A stretch of DNA of 64,000 nt from Bog-756 sp963824645 (GCA_963824645.1 CAWGQC010000003.1:434001-498000); one strand, 5' to 3'; positions 1 to 8,672 are shown, counted from the first letter of the stretch. Numbers and translations are program-made. Notes: a model not told the origin generated them from the letters alone.

Positions 1-204
1 TCCGGCGGAGTGGCGCCCTACAAGTGGGCCGCAGTGTCGGGCCTGCCCAAGGGCCTCAAGCTGTCGGCCAAGGGTGTACTGTCCGGCACCCCGTCGGCCA
101 AGAAGGTCGTGCCCGGTACCTACACGCTCACCATCTCGGTGACCGACAGTGCCAAGCCCAAGCACAAGCAAGTGGGCTTCTTCTCCCTGACGGTCAATAG
201 CTAG
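1..204 (+). CDS. C-terminal end of a secreted protein with a putative Ig-like (He_PIG) domain
   Basis: The reading frame is already open at base 1, so this is the last 67 codons of a gene that starts outside the window. The visible part reads like a bacterial putative-Ig (He_PIG) domain. It has a tryptophan followed by a GLPKGL turn, an LSGTP motif, and a terminal strand pair ending in LTISVTDS and FSLTVNS. Such domains are found in extracellular adhesins and cell-surface proteins. Nothing can be said about the rest of the protein. A strong terminator-like hairpin follows 17 bases after the stop. Confidence 0.7.
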   Translation, partial: SGGVAPYKWAAVSGLPKGLKLSAKGVLSGTPSAKKVVPGTYTLTISVTDSAKPKHKQVGFFSLTVNS

Positions 205-220
205 GAATCAGAACGGAAGG

Positions 221-271
221 GGCCGGGGTCACGGAGCGCAAGGGAGCGCTCCGTGGCCTCGGCTTTCTTTT
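221..271 (+). terminator. Rho-independent terminator
   Basis: A 10-base perfect inverted repeat, CACGGAGCGC (230-239) and GCGCTCCGTG (246-255), surrounds a six-base loop. It is followed by a T-rich stretch (GGCTTTCTTTT, ending at 271). It lies directly after the Ig-like gene and before the next lipoprotein gene, so it probably ends the upstream transcript. Confidence 0.75.
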
Positions 272-319
272 GGCGGAGGCGCTCCAGATTGTGGAGGCAG
301 CCCAACCTGTGAGGGGCCG

Positions 320-757
320 ATGACCACGCAGTGGTTCCCCGCCCGTGTGCGTGCCGCTCTCATGGTTATGGCTTGCGCCGTGGCTGTGGCCGCCTGTTCG
401 TCCTCGGGATCAACGGCCGTCAACACGACGGCGGCCCCCAGCACGTCGGTCGTGGCCCCCAGCAAACCAATCACCTTCGACCCGGCGGAGAACGCACGAT
501 CCGAGGTGGCCTTCACCGCCTGTGCCCCCAAGGCCGGTGCCTGGGTGGTCACAGGCACCGTGACCAACTCGGGATCCGCCACCAAGACCTTCCAGCTGGT
601 GGTCGACTTCGCCTCCGTGCCCGGATCCACCGTCGTCAGCTCCACCCTCGTCACGGTCCCGGATGTGGAGAAGCACGCCACGGTGCACTGGTCGGCCCGC
701 GGGGCGAGGGGTGCGTCGCACGTCACCTGTCTGCTCCGTCAGGCCCAGGCCTCATAG
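320..757 (+). CDS. Small secreted lipoprotein of unknown function
   Basis: This 145-residue protein has a typical lipoprotein signal: positive residues (R9, R11), a hydrophobic stretch, then AVAAC with the lipidated cysteine at position 26. A Ser/Thr/Pro-rich linker follows the cysteine, and then a compact domain of about 90 residues with beta-strand character and two further cysteines (in FTAC and VTC) that could form a disulfide. The pattern VVTGTVTNSG resembles the FxxL-type or immunoglobulin-like folds of actinobacterial lipoproteins. I do not recognise a specific family. The protein is expected on the outer face of the membrane. Confidence 0.65.
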   Translation: MTTQWFPARVRAALMVMACAVAVAACSSSGSTAVNTTAAPSTSVVAPSKPITFDPAENARSEVAFTACAPKAGAWVVTGTVTNSGSATKTFQLVVDFASVPGSTVVSSTLVTVPDVEKHATVHWSARGARGASHVTCLLRQAQAS

Positions 758-966
758 TCGCCGGCTGGGCAGGCGCCGGCTGGACCCATCAGGGCCTCAT
801 TCGAGGCCGGGCCGGGCCGGGTTCGCTGATGGAGCGCTGGCCCAAATTGACCGACTCCCGCCGGTACGATCCCTGGATGCACAGGGGAGCCGGGTGCCGA
901 GTCCGCAGTGAACGTGTCCACCTGATGTCAGACGGCGGGACCCATGGACAGCAGTGAGGCGGCGCC

Positions 967-2196
967 ATGGCCTGCCGCGGATCCGGTGTGATCGACGCGC
1001 CTCACCAGAGTGGCCACGGCCCAGGCGACGGCGACGGCGACGGCGGCGGTGACGGCCACGGCGCAGGCGACGACCAGCCGGAGACCCGACAGAAGAAGGG
1101 CATGCGCCGCTATTGGCCGGTAGCCCGCTATGTGATCGGCGTCGCCGTTCTCGTCCTAGCCGTCTGGGTCCTGAGCGCCCACACGGACGAACTCTCCGGT
1201 CTTTCCACCGCGCTCGACAATCTGAACTGGTGGTGGATCCCGATGGCGGTAGTGGCCGAAGCCCTCTCGTTTGTGTGCTTCGCCGGTATGGAACAGAAGC
1301 TGCTGACCAGCGGCGGCGTCGTGCCCCCGTGGTTCCCGCTGCTCCGGATGACCTTTGCTTCGCAGGCCATTACCAATTCGCTTCCCGCCGGCAGCGCCGT
1401 ATCTGCCGTATACGGGTTCCGATGGTTCCGACGTTTCGGGGCAGAGGACACGGTGGCCGTGTGGGCCATGGTGGGAACCTTCATCGGTTCGATGGTCGCC
1501 CTGTCTATCGTGGCCGCCGCCGGACTCGGCCTCGCCACCGGTGAGGGTGCCTCACTCGATCTGATACCCGTAATCGTCGGCGTCCTCTTCATCACCGTGG
1601 CCATCGGCGCCCTCTTCGTCTATGAGCGCCCCCTCTTTGTGGTTCTGACCTGGGGTATGAGGGCCTCACGTTCGGTCTTCCGCCGCCCCCGCGGTGACTC
1701 TGCAGCCCATGTCGACCGGATCGTGGCCCGGATCATGTCCGTCCAGTTGGGCTGGCGACAGGTCATCGTCATTGTGCTGTGGGGCCTGGGCAGCTGGATC
1801 TTCGACTGCGTGGTCTTCGCCGTCATGTTTCTGGCCATCGGCACGACCATCCCCTGGAATGGCCTCCTTCTGGCCTACGGCGCCGGCCAGCTGGCCGCCG
1901 CCCTCCCCATCACCCCCGGCGGATTGGGTGCTGTGGAAGGGTCCATCACCATCGCCCTGGTGGCCTTCGGCGGTGCTCACGCCACTACCGTCGATGCTGT
2001 GCTTCTCTACCGTCTGGTCAGTTTCTGGCTGGTTCTGGTGGTTGGTTGGCTCTTGTGGGGTGAGTTGGCCCTCGAAGTTCGACGCGGACGATGGCCACGG
2101 CATGCTCTCGAATCTCCGGTCGAAGCAACCTCGGGCCGGCCGTCCGAGCCGGTTGCCACACTGACGGCGGATCGGTCATCGGGGTCGGGCTCGTGA
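967..2196 (+). CDS. Lysylphosphatidylglycerol synthase TM-region / YbhN-type (UPF0104) membrane protein
   Basis: A polytopic membrane protein of 409 residues. After about 45 low-complexity residues rich in Gly, Asp and His come roughly eight hydrophobic segments. The region from FASQAITNSLPAG to the late LPITPGGLGAVEGSITIAL motif matches the LPG_synthase_TM/UPF0104 family, whose members act as lipid-linked flippase domains in phospholipid or glycan export. There is no soluble aminoacyl-transferase domain, so lysyl-PG synthesis itself is not predicted. The acidic N-terminus may be an artefact of start choice: an ATG at 1101 just before the first membrane segment is a credible alternative start. 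The stop overlaps the next gene's GTG start (GTGA), suggesting co-translation. Confidence 0.75.
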   Translation: MACRGSGVIDAPHQSGHGPGDGDGDGGGDGHGAGDDQPETRQKKGMRRYWPVARYVIGVAVLVLAVWVLSAHTDELSGLSTALDNLNWWWIPMAVVAEALSFVCFAGMEQKLLTSGGVVPPWFPLLRMTFASQAITNSLPAGSAVSAVYGFRWFRRFGAEDTVAVWAMVGTFIGSMVALSIVAAAGLGLATGEGASLDLIPVIVGVLFITVAIGALFVYERPLFVVLTWGMRASRSVFRRPRGDSAAHVDRIVARIMSVQLGWRQVIVIVLWGLGSWIFDCVVFAVMFLAIGTTIPWNGLLLAYGAGQLAAALPITPGGLGAVEGSITIALVAFGGAHATTVDAVLLYRLVSFWLVLVVGWLLWGELALEVRRGRWPRHALESPVEATSGRPSEPVATLTADRSSGSGS

Positions 2197-2642
2197 ACGA
2201 CCCGGTCCGCACCCGTGATCGAGTGTCCCTGGTGGTGCGTGTGGTCGCCGGATGTGTCGTGCTGGCCTCTCTCGGCGCCGGCTGCACCTCGGCGCGCGCT
2301 GACCTGGGGACCTCTGACAGCTCGTGCTATCTGTCGCTGCCGGCAGCCACCAAGGCCGTCGGACCCCACAGTCGACTGACCGGGGTCCATCTCTTCACCC
2401 TGGACAGTCTTCGTAAGAAAGCGCCAAAGCTCTACGCCCAGATTGCTCCTCACCGTGGCACGACCCAACGGGTCTGCGTCCTGGCCTTCTCTGGTCGATT
2501 CACCCAGGATTCAGTGTCCATGCCGCACGGTCGTTCGGAGGGGCCGGTGGCCGTGGTTGTCCTTTCCAATCCTTCCAACCATCTTCTGGGGACCGTCATA
2601 CTGAGCCAAGCCCCCCTGCGCTTTGCCCATTCACACATCTGA
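2193..2642 (+). CDS. Putative lipoprotein, unknown function
   Basis: With a GTG start at 2193, which overlaps the preceding stop as GTGA, the protein has 149 residues. It begins with an Arg-rich n-region, a hydrophobic core and a lipobox LGAGC with the cysteine at position 31. The mature part (about 119 residues) has two more cysteines and no motif I recognise. The reading frame remains open upstream, but the lipobox and overlap favour 2193. It is translationally coupled to the flippase-like membrane protein and could be its extracytoplasmic partner; that link is inference. Confidence 0.6.
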   Translation: MNDPVRTRDRVSLVVRVVAGCVVLASLGAGCTSARADLGTSDSSCYLSLPAATKAVGPHSRLTGVHLFTLDSLRKKAPKLYAQIAPHRGTTQRVCVLAFSGRFTQDSVSMPHGRSEGPVAVVVLSNPSNHLLGTVILSQAPLRFAHSHI

Positions 2643-3090
2643 TTCCGAGGCCGCTGATGGCTGGCCCCGGTCCGTGTCTCTCCTGACCCCGGCGCCCAGT
2701 TGCCGTCACCCGGTTGGCCATTCCATCCGGAACCCCCACACCTGCCTCTGGGCTCTCCTCGGAGAATGGTCGGCCCTTCGCCTCCGTTTATCGGCTGCAG
2801 ACGGTACAACTACCCATTTTCGAAATTAGACAACAGCCGACGGGCCCCGGGCCGACGGGCAGGTCCAGTCGGTCCGCTGGGGGATGATCGCGGCGGAGCC
2901 CGCCGTCTACCCGACCTCAGTCGACAGTCAGTCCGCGCCTCCAAGACGACGGACTGCCCGGTCTCGTCATCGGGCGAAGGCCGTCGACGTACCCCGAGGA
3001 GTGCCGATGGCGACGACATCGACTAGAACTGACAGCAGCGGGGGCGCCGGCATGCAGGTGAAGACAGCCGAAACACACGGAGGTCACGTC
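2643..3090. other. 448-base intergenic region
   Basis: No gene with convincing coding character is seen here. The only distinctive element is an AT-rich near-palindrome, ATTTTCGAAATT (2816-2827), in otherwise GC-rich sequence. It could mark the promoter or operator of the gene starting at 3091. Frames that stay open upstream of 3091 lack a ribosome binding site and are Arg/Pro/Ser-rich, as expected of non-coding GC-rich DNA. Confidence 0.4.
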
Positions 3091-3486
3091 ATGGGATTGA
3101 TGGACAAGGTCAAGGCCCAGGCCACGGTTCTGGCTGACAAGGCACAGACCGGTTTGCAGCAGGGTCAGACCAAAATTCAAGAGATGCAAACGGGGAAACA
3201 GGTCGACCATCTGCTTCGGGAGCTCGGGGCCTATGTTTTCCTGAGCGAGCGGGATCGCACGCAACCCGACAGCGAGACCAAGGTGGCCGGAATCATGACT
3301 CAGCTGGATGCCCTCGAGGCCTCCGGCAACCCGGTGACGGTCACACCCGAGGGAGGAGTGGCGCCGGCCGGCGGCTCCATACCGCCAACGGGAGCTCCGG
3401 CGCCCGGCCCCGTTCCTCAGCCAGGCACAACCATGCCGGAAGGTGGAGGGTCCATTCCCACCGCAGGGGACAACCTTCCAAGCTGA
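3091..3486 (+). CDS. Small cytoplasmic helical protein with Pro/Gly-rich tail
   Basis: The start at 3091 is set by the ribosome binding site ACGGAGGTCACGTC just upstream. The 131-residue product begins MGLMDKVKAQATVLADKAQ, an amphipathic, Gln/Lys-rich helix like those of small actinobacterial conserved hypotheticals. A segment containing HLLRELGAYVFLSERDR follows, then about 45 residues rich in Pro, Gly and Ala. There is no signal peptide or membrane segment. The function is unknown. Confidence 0.65.
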   Translation: MGLMDKVKAQATVLADKAQTGLQQGQTKIQEMQTGKQVDHLLRELGAYVFLSERDRTQPDSETKVAGIMTQLDALEASGNPVTVTPEGGVAPAGGSIPPTGAPAPGPVPQPGTTMPEGGGSIPTAGDNLPS

Positions 3487-3556
3487 ACCAGGGCAGCGCA
3501 CCTCAGGCCACCGCCGATGTACCGGTCGGTGTCACCATTCGACGGTCGCACGGCGG

Positions 3557-4315
3557 TCAGGTGGTACCGGTCTGCTGGGTGGTGACGACGGCGCCTGCAG
3601 GCAGCTGGAACAGCGATGCCGCCGGTGTGGATGTGTAGTTGGTGATCTCGAAACTGGTTGAGTCACCCGCCACCTGCACGTAGCCGAGGACATTTTGCGG
3701 GGTAGTGCAGATGGTGCTGGTTCCGGTTACTCCGGGCGCCACGAAGTCGACGCACTGAAGATTGAACCCGTTGACCGTCATGGTCGAGGTCGTGACGCGA
3801 TCGCCGGCGAAGCCGGCAGCCAGCGAGAAGTCCTTCAGGAAGGTGACCCAGTGGGCCGGGGTGTAGAGGCCGATGATCTCGCTCTGCTGCTGAGCACTGG
3901 TGGTGCCGAGTTTCTGGCAGGTCCAGTTCGAACTTCCCCCGGCCGACGGCGGTGTGCATGAATAGCTTCCCGTTGAATTGACGATGAGATTGACGCTCGG
4001 ACTCGAAGCGCCACTCGGCGTGTCGGAGAACGAGACATCCCCGGGAGGCTGCACGGCGTAGACGATGGTGGCCGGCGAGCTGCCGGTGGTCTTGTAGGTG
4101 ACGGCGAAGGCGGAGGGTGCGCCGTTTTGGACCTTGCTGGTGAAGGCATCGATGGTGGACTTGTTGCCCTCCACATCGTGGACCGCCTTTTTGGCATCGT
4201 TGATGGCGGTGCAGCCTCCGAGGGCCACGGCGCCCACCACGGCCACAATCAGGCCGAGGCCGAGGAGCCGCACCCGGCCACTGGCCTCTCGCTCGGGGCT
4301 GTTGGTATCTGTCAT
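3557..4315 (-). CDS. Lipoprotein of unknown function (LppX/LprG-like length)
   Basis: The ATG at 4315 is preceded by GGAGGCGGAACA on the minus strand, so I use it rather than the longer open frame to 4357. The 252-residue protein has a lipoprotein signal ending in LGGC with the cysteine at 35. The mature domain is about 215 residues, rich in Thr/Ser and beta-strand patterns, with four cysteines including SYSC and WTC. The length and the motif SAFAVTYKTTG are reminiscent of actinobacterial lipoproteins, but I cannot assign a family. It is convergent with the gene ending at 3486. Confidence 0.6.
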   Translation of the reverse strand: MTDTNSPEREASGRVRLLGLGLIVAVVGAVALGGCTAINDAKKAVHDVEGNKSTIDAFTSKVQNGAPSAFAVTYKTTGSSPATIVYAVQPPGDVSFSDTPSGASSPSVNLIVNSTGSYSCTPPSAGGSSNWTCQKLGTTSAQQQSEIIGLYTPAHWVTFLKDFSLAAGFAGDRVTTSTMTVNGFNLQCVDFVAPGVTGTSTICTTPQNVLGYVQVAGDSTSFEITNYTSTPAASLFQLPAGAVVTTQQTGTT

Positions 4316-4525
4316 TGTTCCGCCTCCCGGTTGGCAGCCCGCCCCCTCCAGCGGCAATGCCTGTCCGGGGCGAGGATAGGCCGTTGGGCGGGGCAGAACG
4401 CGGCATTTCCGGTTCCTTGCCCTCCCCAGGACAAGGGGATCACAGGCCCTGGACGAATCTCACACGGCCGGTATGCCCCCATGCGGGCCGCCCCACCGGT
4501 CATGCCACGCCCCCTGTTTCGCTAT

Positions 4526-5473
4526 TCAGGTGCCCGACAACTTCGACACGACCGGACCGAGGGCCTCCCAATCGTCGGCCTCGATCGACCAATAGGAGAT
4601 CCCGTACTCCTGACGACGCCACTCGAGCTCCTCGGCCATCTCGTCGAGGGTGCCGAGGAGGGCCAGGGGAACGTGCAGGGCATCCTCGGCGGCTATGCCA
4701 AAATGAGGTGCCATGGCTTCGGCCACGCCCGACGCGTCCTCGGTGATCATGACGAAGCCGATCAGGGCGTTGAGCTCCAATTCATCGAATCTGTCGCCGG
4801 CCGCCTCCTTGACCCAGGCCACCTTCTGACGGGTCCGGTCGGGTGAGGCGTCGGGGGCCGTTTCCGGCCCGCCGGTACCCTCTCGCAGGTTGACGTTGAT
4901 GCTCACTATGTCGGCGTGGCGACCGGCAAAGGAGAGCACCCGTTGGCCCCCTCCACCGATGATGAGGGGTGGTCCTGGTCGTTGAACCGGCCGGGGCAGG
5001 AGGGTGAGATCACTGACCTGGTAGTACTGGCCGGCGAACGAGAAGGGTCCGTCGGTGCGCAAGAGACCCTGCAGCACGTGGACGGCCTCTTCAAACCGTT
5101 CGACCCGGACCCGCGGTGTGTCGTAGGTGATGCCGGCCTGCTCGTAGTCGGTCCGCATCCAGCCGGCGCCCAGGCTGAGCTCGAACCTCCCGTCGCTCAG
5201 CACGTCGAGAGTGGCCGCTTCCGTGGCCAAGACCACCGGGTGGCGGTAATCGTTTCCGAACACCAGGGATCCCACCCGGAGTGAGGTGGTGGCCGCCGCC
5301 ACCGCGGCCAGGGCCGGAACCGGGGCCAACTGGTCACCGAAGTGGTCCGGCATGAGCAGGCTCGAATAGCCCAGATCCTCCACCCGGCGGGCCTGCTCGG
5401 CCCACGAGCGGGCTGACCCGGCGGGGGAGGTGCTGAGCTGCGCGGCGAAGCGGAACTTTCGGTCATGGGCCAT
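4526..5473 (-). CDS. LLM-class F420-dependent oxidoreductase
   Basis: A luciferase-like monooxygenase fold protein of 315 residues. Recognisable parts are the N-terminal strand FRFAAQL, then LMPDHFGDQLAPVPALAAVAAAT, the LSLGAGWMRTDYEQAGI segment, and PPLIIGGGGQRVLSFAGRHADIV near the middle. These match the F420-binding LLM families common in actinobacteria (TIGR03621-like). Such enzymes use coenzyme F420 to oxidise or reduce varied small molecules; the substrate cannot be predicted. The start at 5473 gives a family-like N-terminus; an in-frame ATG at 5491 also exists. It is divergent from the phosphofructokinase gene. Confidence 0.85.
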   Translation of the reverse strand: MAHDRKFRFAAQLSTSPAGSARSWAEQARRVEDLGYSSLLMPDHFGDQLAPVPALAAVAAATTSLRVGSLVFGNDYRHPVVLATEAATLDVLSDGRFELSLGAGWMRTDYEQAGITYDTPRVRVERFEEAVHVLQGLLRTDGPFSFAGQYYQVSDLTLLPRPVQRPGPPLIIGGGGQRVLSFAGRHADIVSINVNLREGTGGPETAPDASPDRTRQKVAWVKEAAGDRFDELELNALIGFVMITEDASGVAEAMAPHFGIAAEDALHVPLALLGTLDEMAEELEWRRQEYGISYWSIEADDWEALGPVVSKLSGT

Positions 5474-5572
5474 GGACTCATCCTGCCTCATACCTGCCCT
5501 CAGCGCACGGTCCCGGTCGGGTCGAGGCCACCGTCACGGTGCCAGGTTCTCCACCTGGGTACGCTCATCTTC

Positions 5573-6598
5573 GTGCGCATCGGAGTACTGACCGGTGGTG
5601 GGGACTGCCCGGGCCTCAACGCGGTGATCCGGGCGGTCGTCCGAAGAGGAATCGAGGAGCACGCCGATGAGTTCGTAGGGTTCCGCGACGGATGGCGTGG
5701 GCCTCTCGAAGGCGCCACCATGCCGCTCGACACAGCCGCCGTACGCGGCATCCTGCCCCAGGGGGGCACCATTCTGGGATCGAGCCGCACCAATCCCTAC
5801 GCCATCGAGGATGGCCCCCGGCGGGTTCTCGACACGGTGGGTGAGCTCGGCGTGGAAGCGCTGGTGGTCATCGGCGGCGAGGACACGCTGGGTGTGGCCA
5901 CCCGGCTCGCCTCAGCGGGACTTCCGGTCATGGGAGTGCCCAAGACCATCGACAACGATCTGGGGGCCACCGACTACACCTTCGGTTTCGATACGGCCGT
6001 CATGATCGCCACCGAGGCCATCGACCGGCTCCACACCACTGCCGAGAGCCACCACCGGGTGTTGATCGTAGAGGTAATGGGTCGGCATGCCGGATGGATC
6101 GCCCTGCACGCCGGTATCGCCGGTGGTGCCAACGTGATCCTCATCCCCGAACGCCCCTTTGACATCGATGAGGTGTGTACCCTCATAGAGCACCGGTTCG
6201 CCAGCCACTACGCCCCCATCGTGGTGGTGGCCGAAGGAGCCGTCCCGGTGGAGGGAACGCTCCCGGACCGTGGCGGCCAGGTCGACGCGTTCGGTCATGT
6301 CCGACTGACCGGCATCGGCGCCATGCTGGAGACCGAGATCGCCCAGCGCACCGGGAAGGAGGCCCGTGCCACCGTGCTCGGGCACGTACAACGGGGGGGC
6401 AGCCCCACGGCCTTCGACCGGGTGCTGGCTACCCGGCTGGGCCTCCACGCCATCGATGCGTTGCATGACGGGGCCACCGACCAGATGGTGGCGTTGCACG
6501 GCACGGCCATCGATCGGGTCCCCCTGTCCGAGGCGCTGGGATCGCTCAAGCGGGTTCCGTCCGAGCGTTTTGCCGAAGCTGCGGTCTTCTTCGGCTGA
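5573..6598 (+). CDS. pfp: 6-phosphofructokinase, predicted pyrophosphate-dependent
   Basis: With a GTG start at 5573 the protein has 341 residues, normal for the bacterial PFK family, and its numbering matches E. coli PfkA closely. It phosphorylates fructose 6-phosphate to the 1,6-bisphosphate in glycolysis. The N-terminal phosphate loop is GGGDCPGLNAVIR (8-20), the catalytic TIDND is at 125-129 with Asp127, and MGRHAGW at 169-175 binds the sugar phosphate. The phosphoryl-donor residues are GGED with Asp104 and PKTIDND with Lys124. In this family Gly104 signals ATP use, while Asp104 plus Lys124 is the signature of PPi-dependent enzymes such as that of Amycolatopsis methanolica. A PPi donor is therefore predicted. 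Confidence 0.9.
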   Translation: MRIGVLTGGGDCPGLNAVIRAVVRRGIEEHADEFVGFRDGWRGPLEGATMPLDTAAVRGILPQGGTILGSSRTNPYAIEDGPRRVLDTVGELGVEALVVIGGEDTLGVATRLASAGLPVMGVPKTIDNDLGATDYTFGFDTAVMIATEAIDRLHTTAESHHRVLIVEVMGRHAGWIALHAGIAGGANVILIPERPFDIDEVCTLIEHRFASHYAPIVVVAEGAVPVEGTLPDRGGQVDAFGHVRLTGIGAMLETEIAQRTGKEARATVLGHVQRGGSPTAFDRVLATRLGLHAIDALHDGATDQMVALHGTAIDRVPLSEALGSLKRVPSERFAEAAVFFG

Positions 6599-6702
6599 TT
6601 TCCCCTCGTGCTTTTCCCTCGTTCTTTCCCGTCGTTGGCCGAAGCTCGCCCAGGGGAGAAGGCCTCGCCACCGGGACAGCATGGAGGGTCGCCGACTCTA
6701 GG

Positions 6703-7260
6703 ATGTCGGTGATGAGCCCGATAGTCGACGGCCCTTCGGTACAAGAAGTGGTGGCCCTCTTGAACAGGTCGGGCGCGGCCGAAGAGCCCAACGAGGAGAT
6801 TTCCGGGCTTACGATCCTCCTCCACGGACTGCAGTGCGCCGCCATCCTCCGCCGCCGGAACCCCTGGGATCCAGAACTGCAGCTGGCCGGGCTGCTCCAC
6901 GATCTGGGTCATCTGCTGGCACCGGGTCACGAGGAACTGCACGGTCGCGCCGCCGCCGACTATGTCCGTCCCGTCTTCGGCGAAAGGGTGGCCGCCCTCA
7001 TCGACGGTCATGTGCCAGCCAAGCGTTACCTGGTGACCACCGACCCCGCCTATCGGTCCGGGCTGTCGGTAGGCAGCCGACGCACCCTGGAGATCCAGGG
7101 GGGACCCATGACCCCCGACGAGGTGGCCGCCTTCCGTAGGTCGCCCCATCTCGACCAGATCCTCGAGTTACGTAGGGCCGATGACGGGGCCAAGGACCCT
7201 GCCACCACCGTCCCGACGCTCGACACCTGGCTGTCCGTTCTGGACGCGGCCGCCCGGTGA
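6703..7260 (+). CDS. HD-domain protein, PhnZ-like (TIGR03276-type) oxygenase or hydrolase
   Basis: The 185-residue protein is a compact HD-domain enzyme. His41, His66-Asp67 (in LLHDLGH), His80 and His103 are spaced like the metal ligands of mixed-valent di-iron HD oxygenases. A late ELRRADDGAKDP segment matches the terminal motif of the phosphonate-degradation HD family (PhnZ). PhnZ oxidises hydroxylated aminoethylphosphonate. No PhnY, phosphonate transporter or other phn gene is nearby, and the substrate-gating Tyr/Glu pair of PhnZ is not evident. The fold is therefore well supported and the substrate is not. Confidence 0.65.
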   Translation: MSVMSPIVDGPSVQEVVALLNRSGAAEEPNEEISGLTILLHGLQCAAILRRRNPWDPELQLAGLLHDLGHLLAPGHEELHGRAAADYVRPVFGERVAALIDGHVPAKRYLVTTDPAYRSGLSVGSRRTLEIQGGPMTPDEVAAFRRSPHLDQILELRRADDGAKDPATTVPTLDTWLSVLDAAAR

Positions 7261-7352
7261 TGGACGTTGACCCGGTTCCTGACGCCAGTTCATGGCGGCG
7301 GTAGGGACGAGCAGGTTAACGGCCAGTCGGCCGGCACCGCCTAACTCAAGGC

Positions 7353-7382
7353 ACCCAGTTCACCCCCTGTGAACTGGGTTTT
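7353..7382. terminator. Rho-independent terminator-like hairpin
   Basis: A perfect 11-base inverted repeat, ACCCAGTTCAC (7353-7363) and GTGAACTGGGT (7369-7379), has a 5-base loop and runs into TTTT. It sits in the 356-base gap between the HD-domain gene and the DMT-type gene and most likely ends the HD-domain transcript. The rest of that gap (7261-7616) shows no other recognisable element. Confidence 0.8.
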
Positions 7383-7616
7383 AACTCGAGATTGGCCCGG
7401 TTGGGAGATTGCCACCGGAGGCGGACCGCCAGGATTCACATCGGCCGGGGGAAGAGAGCGAGGGGGTTTGCTGTTGGCTCGTTAGAATCAGGCCACCGGG
7501 GGGAATGGAGTTGGGATGATCGACAGAGCCCACGCACATGAGCGACCGCCCGGTACGGCAGCGCCCACCTTTGACAGTGGGCCTGACCTTCGGTGTTGGC
7601 CGCCCCTGGGACGCTG

Positions 7617-8672
7617 ATGGTCTACATCCTGGCGACGGCCAGCGCCCTGGCCAACGCACTGACCAGCATCCTCCAGCGGATGGGTGTGGAGGATGCCCCT
7701 GACGACTCCACACTCCGCCTCAGCCTCCTGACCCATGCGCTCAAGCGCGGTGTCTGGCTCATCGGCTTCGTGTTCATGGTGGGCTCGTTCCTGGCCCAAG
7801 CGGTCGCCCTTCATCTCGGCGATCTCAGCCAGGTCCAGCCCATCCTCACCACCGAGCTCCTTTTCCTCATCATCATTCTGGCCACCTGGTTCCGATTCCG
7901 GATCGGGCTGCGCGAATGGCTGGGCTGTCTGGCCGCAGCCGGCGGTCTGGCCGGTTTTCTGGTCTTCGCCCAACCCACCGGTGGCGATCTGGTGCCCTCG
8001 GCCCGCGGTTGGATCGTGGCCGGCCTGGTGTGCGGGGGGGTGGTGCTGGTGGCCATCATCCTTGCGCTGCGCGGACCGCGCTGGTGGCGAGCGGCCATGT
8101 TCGGAACGGCAGGGGCCGTCGGCTTCGCCTTCACCGCCGCCCTCATCAAGACGGTCGGGAACATCGTGGCCACCGACTGGGTGCAGATGTTCTTCCACTG
8201 GCAGACCTACGGCCTGGCCGTGTGCGGCGTGGGGTCGGTCTTTCTGGCTCAGAACGCCTTCCACGCCGGTCCCATCGCCGCCTCCCAGACCGCACTGGTC
8301 CTGGTCGACCCCCTCGCCAGTCTGGCCATCGGTATCGGACTGTTCGGTGACAACCTGAGGACTTCCGGCGCCTTCGGCCCGCTGGAGGCGCTCTCGCTGC
8401 TGGTCATGTTCGTAGGCGCTGCCTCGATCGCCCATTCGCCCCTCATCTCCGGGATGAAGGGGGATGACGACCGCTATGCCGAAATGCTCTCGTTGCGGTC
8501 ACGATCCAAGCGACTGGTGGAAGCGGTCCAGGATCAGGTGTCGGCGGAGGTGCTCGAACAGCTGCCTCCCGACGTGATCGAACACCTTCCGGCCGATGTG
8601 CTCGAACACCATCGCGCCGAAATGCTCGAGCACCATCAGGCCGAAATGCTCGAGCACCATCAGGCCGAGTAA
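7617..8672 (+). CDS. DMT-superfamily membrane protein with an octapeptide-repeat tail
   Basis: Starting at the ATG at 7617, the protein has 351 residues. The first ~285 form about nine to ten hydrophobic helices of the drug/metabolite-transporter (EamA-like) type, for example LIGFVFMVGSFLAQAVALHLG and ILTTELLFLIIILATWF. Similar actinobacterial proteins are annotated as DMT transporters or magnesium-transporter-like NIPA proteins. The C-terminal ~60 residues are cytoplasmic and end in five degenerate octapeptides of the form (A/P)(E/D)(V/M)(L/I)E(H/Q)(H/L)x. The tail becomes His- and Glu-rich (EMLEHHQA twice), so metal sensing or protein contact is conceivable. The substrate is unknown. Confidence 0.75.
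   Translation: MVYILATASALANALTSILQRMGVEDAPDDSTLRLSLLTHALKRGVWLIGFVFMVGSFLAQAVALHLGDLSQVQPILTTELLFLIIILATWFRFRIGLREWLGCLAAAGGLAGFLVFAQPTGGDLVPSARGWIVAGLVCGGVVLVAIILALRGPRWWRAAMFGTAGAVGFAFTAALIKTVGNIVATDWVQMFFHWQTYGLAVCGVGSVFLAQNAFHAGPIAASQTALVLVDPLASLAIGIGLFGDNLRTSGAFGPLEALSLLVMFVGAASIAHSPLISGMKGDDDRYAEMLSLRSRSKRLVEAVQDQVSAEVLEQLPPDVIEHLPADVLEHHRAEMLEHHQAEMLEHHQAE
8545..8664 (+). repeat. Five tandem 24-base repeats in the DMT gene tail
   Basis: Units of 24 bases begin at 8545, 8569, 8593, 8617 and 8641. The last two are identical (from CCGAAATGCTCGAGC to CATCAGG) and the earlier ones increasingly diverged, indicating stepwise duplication towards the 3' end of the gene. Each unit encodes eight residues, so the frame is kept. 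Confidence 0.9.
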
